This document shows, piece by piece, positions 58,719 through 64,000 of a stretch of DNA of 64,000 nucleotides. The first letter of the stretch is position 1. Every line of letters starts with the position of its first letter. Source of the stretch: Frigidibacter mobilis (lineage in GTDB: Bacteria > Pseudomonadota > Alphaproteobacteria > Rhodobacterales > Rhodobacteraceae); NCBI RefSeq assembly GCF_001620265.1, contig NZ_CP012661.1, forward strand, positions 310,001 to 374,000. The letters are read 5' to 3'. Position numbers and translations under genes: made by a program. The notes under the pieces were generated by a model, which did no database searches, was not told the origin of the DNA, and saw only the letters and a list, made by a program, of their open reading frames with translations.

Positions 58719-59306
58719 GTGCCGCAAGTAGCCCAACATCAAGGTCAGTTGACCCTAGCGCTGATCGCTCTGGGTGCCAATCTTCCGATTGGCAGTCAAA
58801 CGGCTGACCTGACCTTGCGGAAAGCACTGGCGATGCTGCCGAACGAAACGGTTCAGATCCGGGCGGTTAGCCGGTTTTTCCGCTCGCCGGCCTACCCTGC
58901 CGGATCGGGGCCGGATTATGTGAATGCGGTAGCTTTGCTGGATGCGCGGATTGACGCCGATGGCCTTCTGGCGCATCTGCACGATGTCGAGGCGCAGATC
59001 GGACGGATCCGGCAGTCCCGCTGGGAGCCGCGGGTGGTGGATCTTGACCTTCTCAGCCACGGCGAATCGGTTCTGCCCGATGCCGCGACGCAGGCGGCCT
59101 GGCGGATGTTGCCGGCGGAAGAGCAGACACGCGCAACGCCGGGGCAGCTGATCCTGCCGCACCCGCGCATCGCGGACCGGGCCTTCGTGCTGCTTCCGCT
59201 GGCAGAGGTGGCGCCCGGTTGGGTGCATCCGGCCACCGGGAAGGGGGTTGCGGCGATGCTGGGGGCGCTTCCTGCTGCCGACAAAGCGGCGCTGCGGCCG
59301 TTGTAA
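58719..59306 (+). CDS. folK: 2-amino-4-hydroxy-6-hydroxymethyldihydropteridine diphosphokinase
   Basis: FolK transfers pyrophosphate from ATP to the pterin in folate synthesis. The 195-residue protein has [11 protein letters not shown], the segment [20 protein letters not shown], and the signature [12 protein letters not shown] (family consensus RWGPRxxDxDL), then [16 protein letters not shown]. The start is GTG 58719. Followed by rpoZ on the same strand. About 30 residues longer than E. coli FolK, mostly at the C-terminus. Confidence 0.96.
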   Translation: MPQVAQHQGQLTLALIALGANLPIGSQTADLTLRKALAMLPNETVQIRAVSRFFRSPAYPAGSGPDYVNAVALLDARIDADGLLAHLHDVEAQIGRIRQSRWEPRVVDLDLLSHGESVLPDAATQAAWRMLPAEEQTRATPGQLILPHPRIADRAFVLLPLAEVAPGWVHPATGKGVAAMLGALPAADKAALRPL

Positions 59307-59383
59307 CGGGAAACTTGCTTGTCAAGGGGGATGCGAGCGCCTACATAGCGCATCTCACCTTCCAAGCCGGATTGGAGTTGCCG

Positions 59384-59743
59384 ATGGCCCGCGTGACGGT
59401 TGAAGACTGCGTTGACAAGGTACCGAACCGCTTCGAGCTGGTAATGCTTGCAGCGCATCGGGCGCGTGAAATCACGGCCGGTTCCGTGATTACCGTGGAC
59501 CGCGACAATGACAAGAACCCCGTCGTCAGCCTGCGTGAGATCGCGGATGAAACGCAGGGCGCCGAAGACCTGCGTGAGCGGATGATTTCCAGCTATCAGA
59601 CCCAGATCGAGGTCGACGAGCCGGAAGAAGACGCGATGTCGCTGCTGATGGGCGGCGCTGGCGAGATGGACCGTCCTGCGGCCGATGACATGGACGAGGA
59701 ACGCCTGCTGCGCCAGCTGATGGAAGCACAGGGTCAGGACTGA
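59384..59743 (+). CDS. rpoZ: DNA-directed RNA polymerase omega subunit
   Basis: The 119-residue protein has the omega core [22 protein letters not shown], then HRAREITAG and [12 protein letters not shown], and an acidic C-terminal extension usual in Rhodobacteraceae. The ATG at 59384 has GGAG about 6 bases upstream. It is followed 30 bp later by the rsh gene, the widespread rpoZ-spoT order, fitting the role of omega in (p)ppGpp binding. Confidence 0.97.
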   Translation: MARVTVEDCVDKVPNRFELVMLAAHRAREITAGSVITVDRDNDKNPVVSLREIADETQGAEDLRERMISSYQTQIEVDEPEEDAMSLLMGGAGEMDRPAADDMDEERLLRQLMEAQGQD

Positions 59744-59773
59744 TCGCGGAATACCGGGGGTCTGCGGAGCGGA

Positions 59774-61891
59774 ATGATCGACGTCGAAGACCTGATCGCG
59801 CTGGTCCGCAACTATAACCCCCGTACCAACGCAGAGCTTATCCGCGCGGCCTATGACTATGGCCGCCGGATGCATGAAGGGCAGAACCGTCACTCGGGCG
59901 AGCCCTACTTCACCCACCCTGTCGCCGTCGCCGCGATCCTCACGGAAATGCGTCTGGACGATGCGACCATCGTCACCGCCCTTCTGCATGACACGATCGA
60001 GGACACCCGCGCCTCGTGGAAGGACATCGCCGCGAAGTTCGGCGATGACGTGGCCGATCTGGTGGACGGCGTCACCAAGCTGACCAACCTGCAGCTGTCC
60101 TCGACCGAGACCAAGCAGGCCGAGAACTTCCGCAAGCTGTTCATGGCGATGTCCAAGGATCTGCGGGTGATCCTGGTCAAGCTGGCCGACCGCCTGCACA
60201 ACATGCGCACCATCAAGTCGATGCGCCCCGACAAGCAGATCCAGAAGGCGCGCGAGACGATGGACATCTTCGCGCCGCTGGCCGGGCGGATGGGGATGCA
60301 GTGGATGCGCGAGGAACTGGAGGATCTGTCCTTCAAGGTTCTGAACGCCGAGGCTCGCAACTCCATCATCCGGCGCTTCCTGACGCTGCAGCGCGAATCG
60401 GGCGATGCGATCCCCAAGATCAGCGGCGATATCCGCACCGAGCTGGACAAGGCGCAGATCGAGGCCGACGTGTTTGGCCGCGCCAAGAAGCCCTATTCGA
60501 TCTGGCGTAAGATGCAGGAGAAGAGCCTTGCTTTCTCGCGCCTGTCCGACATCTACGGCTTTCGCATCATCTGCCGCACCGAGGCCGATTGCTACCGCAT
60601 CCTTGGGGTGATCCACACACGCTGGCGCGCGGTGCCAGGGCGGTTCAAGGACTATATCAGCCAGCCCAAGTCCAACGGCTACCGTTCGATCCACACCACG
60701 GTGTCGGGGCGGGACGGCAAACGTGTCGAGGTGCAGATCCGTACCCGACAGATGCACGAGGTTGCCGAGGCGGGGGTTGCCGCGCATTGGTCCTACCGCG
60801 AGGGCGTGCGCTCCAAGAACCCCTTCGCCGTCGACCCGGCCAAGTGGATCACCACGCTGACCGAGCGCTTCGAAGAAGGGGACCACGACGAGTTCCTCGA
60901 GAACGTGAAGCTGGAAATGTACACCGACCAGGTGTTCTGCTTCACGCCCAAGGGTGACGTGATCCAGTTGCCCAAGGGCGCGACGCCGCTGGACTATGCC
61001 TATGCGATCCACACCCGGATCGGGAACAGCTGCGTCGGCGCCAAGGTGGATGGCATCCGCGTGCCGCTGTGGACGCGCCTGCGCAACGGTCAGTCGGTCG
61101 AGATCATCACCGCCGCCGGCCAGCGCCCGCAGGCGACCTGGCTGGATATCGTGGTGACGGGCCGGGCCAAGGCTGCGATCCGCAAGTCGCTGCGCGAGGA
61201 AGACCGCGAGCGCTTTGTGAAGCTGGGGCATGAGTTGGCACGCGTGGCGTTCGAGCATGTCGGGCGCAAGGCCACCGATAAGGCGCTGCGCACCGCCGCG
61301 CGCACGCTGGGACTGCAGGACGAGGTCGAGGTTTTGGCGCGGCTTGGCAGTGCCGAGCTGTCGGCACGCGAAGTGGTCGAGGCGATCTATCCAGAGCTCG
61401 CCGCGGTACAGAAGGACGAGGTCGATGCACGGCGCCCTGTTGTGGGCCTTGCACCCGACCAGTCGTTCCGGCGCGCCGGCTGCTGCCAGCCGCTGCCGGG
61501 CGAGCGCATCGTGGGGATCACCTATCGCGGCCAGGGAGTCATCGTCCATTCCATCGACTGCCCGGCACTTGCCGAGTTCGAGGAGGAGCCGGCCCGCTGG
61601 GTGGACCTGCACTGGCAGGCAGGCCGGCACCCGGCGGTGCACACCGTGAGTCTGAATCTGACGATTGCAAACGATGCTGGCGTTTTGGGGCGTATCTGTA
61701 CCTTGATCGGCCAGCAGCGCGCCAATATCTCTGACCTGCATTTTGCCGACAGGAAACCGGATTTTTACCGGTTGATCGTTGAGGTTGATCTACGGGATGT
61801 GGAACATCTGCATATGGTGCTGACGGCCCTTGAAGCCGAAAGCGACGTGGCGCAGGTGGAGCGTTACCGGGATCTCGGTCGCAGGCCCTGA
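59774..61891 (+). CDS. rsh: bifunctional (p)ppGpp synthetase/hydrolase (Rsh)
   Basis: The 705-residue protein has the HD hydrolase domain (VTALLHDTIEDT near 72), the synthetase domain with SKKPYS-like AKKPYSIWRKMQ and the RFKD motif near 290 that marks bifunctional enzymes, then YRSIHTTVSG. TGS (VFCFTPKGDVIQLPKGATPLDYAYAIHT), a zinc-finger/helical region with CCQPLPGERIVG, and an ACT domain (SLNLTIANDAGVLGRI) follow. It is the only RelA/SpoT homologue here, as is usual in alphaproteobacteria. Start ATG 59774, 30 bp after rpoZ. Confidence 0.97.
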   Translation: MIDVEDLIALVRNYNPRTNAELIRAAYDYGRRMHEGQNRHSGEPYFTHPVAVAAILTEMRLDDATIVTALLHDTIEDTRASWKDIAAKFGDDVADLVDGVTKLTNLQLSSTETKQAENFRKLFMAMSKDLRVILVKLADRLHNMRTIKSMRPDKQIQKARETMDIFAPLAGRMGMQWMREELEDLSFKVLNAEARNSIIRRFLTLQRESGDAIPKISGDIRTELDKAQIEADVFGRAKKPYSIWRKMQEKSLAFSRLSDIYGFRIICRTEADCYRILGVIHTRWRAVPGRFKDYISQPKSNGYRSIHTTVSGRDGKRVEVQIRTRQMHEVAEAGVAAHWSYREGVRSKNPFAVDPAKWITTLTERFEEGDHDEFLENVKLEMYTDQVFCFTPKGDVIQLPKGATPLDYAYAIHTRIGNSCVGAKVDGIRVPLWTRLRNGQSVEIITAAGQRPQATWLDIVVTGRAKAAIRKSLREEDRERFVKLGHELARVAFEHVGRKATDKALRTAARTLGLQDEVEVLARLGSAELSAREVVEAIYPELAAVQKDEVDARRPVVGLAPDQSFRRAGCCQPLPGERIVGITYRGQGVIVHSIDCPALAEFEEEPARWVDLHWQAGRHPAVHTVSLNLTIANDAGVLGRICTLIGQQRANISDLHFADRKPDFYRLIVEVDLRDVEHLHMVLTALEAESDVAQVERYRDLGRRP

Positions 61892-61914
61892 CAGGCATCA
61901 AAAGGAACGGTCGC

Positions 61915-62619
61915 GTGGTCTTCAAGCGTCGGAACCCGCGCAGCTATCTGCGGATTGTCACGGAGTTCTTCTATCCGCGGGGCGGTTGGAAGCGGGCGTT
62001 CACCTATGTGATGCACCGCCTGCGCAGGTTGCCCGATCAACCACACCGGATTGCCCGGGGCGTGGCCGCCGGGGTCTTCATCAGCTTCACACCGCTGTTC
62101 GGTATCCACTTCCTGGGGGCGGCCGCAATCGCCTGGGCGATCCGTGGCAATATCCTGGCCGCGCTGTTGGCCACCTTCATCGGCAACCCGGCGACCACGC
62201 CCTTCATCGCGCTTCTGTCGGTTGAGATCGGTCGCTGGATGCTGGGGGCGGAGGGGGGGCTGAGCTTCAACGAGATCATCGGGGCCTTCAGCCATGCCGC
62301 AATCGAAATCTGGGCGAACATCAAGGCGATCTTCGGGCCCGAACCGACCAGTTGGCTGGATCTGAAGCACTTCTTCGATTCGATCTTCCTGCCCTATCTG
62401 GTGGGCGGTCTCATTCCGGGGCTGATCGCGGGGGGGATCTTCCACTACCTGACGCTCCCGGTGATTCGTGCCTATCAGAAGCGGCGGGCGAAGAAGCTGC
62501 GCGAGCGGTCTGAAAAGCTGCGGCTTGGCGCGCGGGCCCGGGCGCGGGCGGAAGTTGCGGCCAGCGCCGCCGCGGCCGCCGTGGCTCCGGCGGCCAACGA
62601 GCCCGATTCCCCGCTTTGA
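61915..62619 (+). CDS. DUF2062 membrane protein
   Basis: The 234-residue protein has the DUF2062 pattern: [23 protein letters not shown], then [24 protein letters not shown], and a third hydrophobic region [22 protein letters not shown] basic and then alanine-rich C-terminal tail follows. Function unknown. GTG start at 61915, 23 bp after rsh; the rsh-DUF2062-pdxJ order is common in Rhodobacteraceae. Confidence 0.92.
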   Translation: MVFKRRNPRSYLRIVTEFFYPRGGWKRAFTYVMHRLRRLPDQPHRIARGVAAGVFISFTPLFGIHFLGAAAIAWAIRGNILAALLATFIGNPATTPFIALLSVEIGRWMLGAEGGLSFNEIIGAFSHAAIEIWANIKAIFGPEPTSWLDLKHFFDSIFLPYLVGGLIPGLIAGGIFHYLTLPVIRAYQKRRAKKLRERSEKLRLGARARARAEVAASAAAAAVAPAANEPDSPL

Positions 62620-62698
62620 CAGGGGTACAATCTGGGACTGGAGCCGCTGCGCGCCGGGCGCTAGCGTCAACCGAAACATTGCTGCGAGGGAGCCGGGA

Positions 62699-63457
62699 AT
62701 GACCCTGACCAAACCGCTGGGCCCTCTGCGCCTTGGCGTCAACATCGACCACGTTGCCACCGTGCGCAATGCCCGCGGCTCTGCCTATCCCGACCCGATC
62801 CGCGCGGCGAAGGTCGCCGAGGCGGCGGGCGCCGACGGTATCACTGCGCATCTGCGCGAAGATCGCCGCCACATCTCGGATGCCGATATCGAAGGGTTGA
62901 TGGCGGCACTGACGCTGCCGCTGAACTTCGAGATGGCGGCGACGGCCGAGATGCAGGCGATTGCCCTGCGCCACAGGCCGCACGCCGTCTGCATCGTGCC
63001 GGAGAAGCGCGAGGAGCGCACGACCGAGGGCGGGCTGGAGGTCGCGCGCGAGGAGAACCGGTTGGCGCATTTCATCGCGCCGCTGCGCGAGGTTGGGTGC
63101 CGGGTGTCGATCTTCATCGCCGCCGATGCGCGGCAGATCGAGGCGGCGGCGCGGATCGGCGCCGAGGTGATCGAGCTGCACACCGGCGCCTATTGCGACC
63201 TGCATGCCGAGGGCCGGTTTGACGAGCGCGACGCAGAACTGGCCCGGCTGGGCGAGATGGCGGGCTATGCGCATTCGCTGGGGCTGGAAGTCCACGCCGG
63301 CCACGGGCTGACCTATGAGACGGTTGAACGCGTCGCCGCCTTCCCCGAGGTGATGGAACTGAACATCGGGCATTTCCTGATCGGCGAGGCGATCTTCCGC
63401 GGCCTCGATCCTGCAATCCGCGAGATGCGCCGGCTGATGGACGCAGCGCGCGCCTGA
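62699..63457 (+). CDS. pdxJ: pyridoxine 5'-phosphate synthase
   Basis: PdxJ closes the pyridine ring of vitamin B6. The 252-residue TIM-barrel protein has [58 protein letters not shown] and the phosphate-binding [12 protein letters not shown]. Start ATG 62699. In many relatives acpS and lepB follow; here a LysR gene on the other strand follows, so the usual pdxJ-acpS order is interrupted or absent. Confidence 0.97.
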   Translation: MTLTKPLGPLRLGVNIDHVATVRNARGSAYPDPIRAAKVAEAAGADGITAHLREDRRHISDADIEGLMAALTLPLNFEMAATAEMQAIALRHRPHAVCIVPEKREERTTEGGLEVAREENRLAHFIAPLREVGCRVSIFIAADARQIEAAARIGAEVIELHTGAYCDLHAEGRFDERDAELARLGEMAGYAHSLGLEVHAGHGLTYETVERVAAFPEVMELNIGHFLIGEAIFRGLDPAIREMRRLMDAARA

Positions 63458-63460
63458 GGT

Positions 63461-64000
63461 TCAGGGCACGAAACCCGAAGCCGCAAGCCGCGCCTTCAGC
63501 CAGCGGCGGAAGTGCTGCTCGGCTGGCGAGGGGCTGCGGTCCTTCGCGGTGACCAGCCAATAGGACAGGCCGGTCATCACCATCCCCGGCGGCAGCGCCA
63601 CCAGCGTGCCCCGCGCCAGCGCGTGGTTGGCGACGACCTCGAAGGCCAGGAACACCCCGCCGCCCGAGATCGCCGAGTCGAGGCACAGCGAGGCATCGGA
63701 AAACTCCGGCCCGTCGCCCAGGATGTCCGGGTTCAACCCCAGCGGCGCCAGCCAGACCTCCCAGCCGAACATCGGGCGTGGCTCGCGAATGATCGGCACA
63801 TGCGCCAGATCGGCGGGGCTGTGGATCCGCGCGGCGAGGGCCGGGGCGCAGACCGGAACCGCCCGCTGCGGGAACAGATGCTCCGACCGCAGATCGGCGT
63901 AGCCGCCGCGCCCGACGCGGATGCACAGATCCACGTCAGAGCTGCTTGGGTCCACCAGCGCGCTGTCGGCATCGAGGCGCACCTTCACCTCGGGATGCGC
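63461..64000 (-). CDS. LysR-family transcriptional regulator (partial, N-terminus outside window)
   Basis: Only the C-terminal effector domain is visible (about 180 residues; the frame is open to the window edge). [35 protein letters not shown] and LCLDSAISGGGVFLAFEVVANHALARGTLVAL are typical of the GcvA-like LysR substrate-binding domain. The helix-turn-helix lies beyond base 64000. The target is unknown. It converges on pdxJ with only three bases between the stops. Confidence 0.88.
   Translation of the reverse strand, partial: AHPEVKVRLDADSALVDPSSSDVDLCIRVGRGGYADLRSEHLFPQRAVPVCAPALAARIHSPADLAHVPIIREPRPMFGWEVWLAPLGLNPDILGDGPEFSDASLCLDSAISGGGVFLAFEVVANHALARGTLVALPPGMVMTGLSYWLVTAKDRSPSPAEQHFRRWLKARLAASGFVP

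Overview
The window is a 64-kb piece of a high-GC chromosome that looks alphaproteobacterial, most likely from the Rhodobacteraceae (Rhodobacter/Paracoccus/Gemmobacter type). Supporting signs are the high-GC codon use, the many GTG/TTG starts and ATGA/GTGA overlaps, a one-step phosphatidylcholine synthase (pcs), a glnK-amtB pair, the cluster of three peptide deformylases before fmt, the rpoZ-rsh-DUF2062-pdxJ order, and short GC-rich intergenic repeats. It reads as ordinary core chromosome. I found no prophage, insertion sequence, CRISPR array, tRNA or rRNA. Layout: (1) 1-4.7 kb, a signalling operon: a cNMP-binding/CBS/DUF294 nucleotidyltransferase-like protein (5' end outside the window), a small membrane protein, a lone receiver domain, and a membrane protein in which a degenerate sensor kinase is fused to a DnaQ-type exonuclease. 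(2) 4.9-8.6 kb, truA, a YcjX/YcjF-like pair and a truncated haemoglobin. (3) 9-16 kb, ileS with an internal low-GC segment, ogt, pcs, xerC with a DUF484 gene, and a transaldolase-like aldolase. (4) 16-25.5 kb, priA, an ECF sigma/anti-sigma operon beside msrA, prmA, a DUF1127 gene, ruvC-ruvA, htpX and an acetyltransferase. (5) 25.5-36.5 kb, PBP1A, glnK-amtB with a structured 3' UTR, an aminotransferase, sseA, a GST, smpB, dapA and a soluble lytic transglycosylase. (6) 36.5-46.4 kb, an EamA exporter, mnmD facing an MnmC-like oxidase, a TPP enzyme, lrgA-lrgB, a GNAT and smc. (7) 46.4-57.8 kb, MOSC, MltB-type transglycosylase, a degenerate receiver, a glutathionyl-hydroquinone reductase, a PatB/MalY lyase, def-def-def-fmt, a TRIC channel, rnhA, a LysE exporter, a methyltransferase and ispH. 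(8) 58-64 kb, a NYN-domain protein, folK, rpoZ, rsh, a DUF2062 protein, pdxJ and a partial LysR regulator. Sequence quality: eleven genes are broken by a total of 17 frameshifts. Each is repaired by adding one base, nearly always a G or C next to a G/C run. Several of these genes are normally indispensable (priA, ruvC, ruvA, fmt). I therefore read them as deletion errors in the assembly and annotate full gene spans. The observations most worth following up are the pseudo-kinase/exonuclease fusion and its operon, a candidate small RNA in the amtB 3' UTR that shows an anti-Shine-Dalgarno motif in a hairpin loop, the catalytically degenerate third deformylase, and the mosaic segment in the ileS editing domain.
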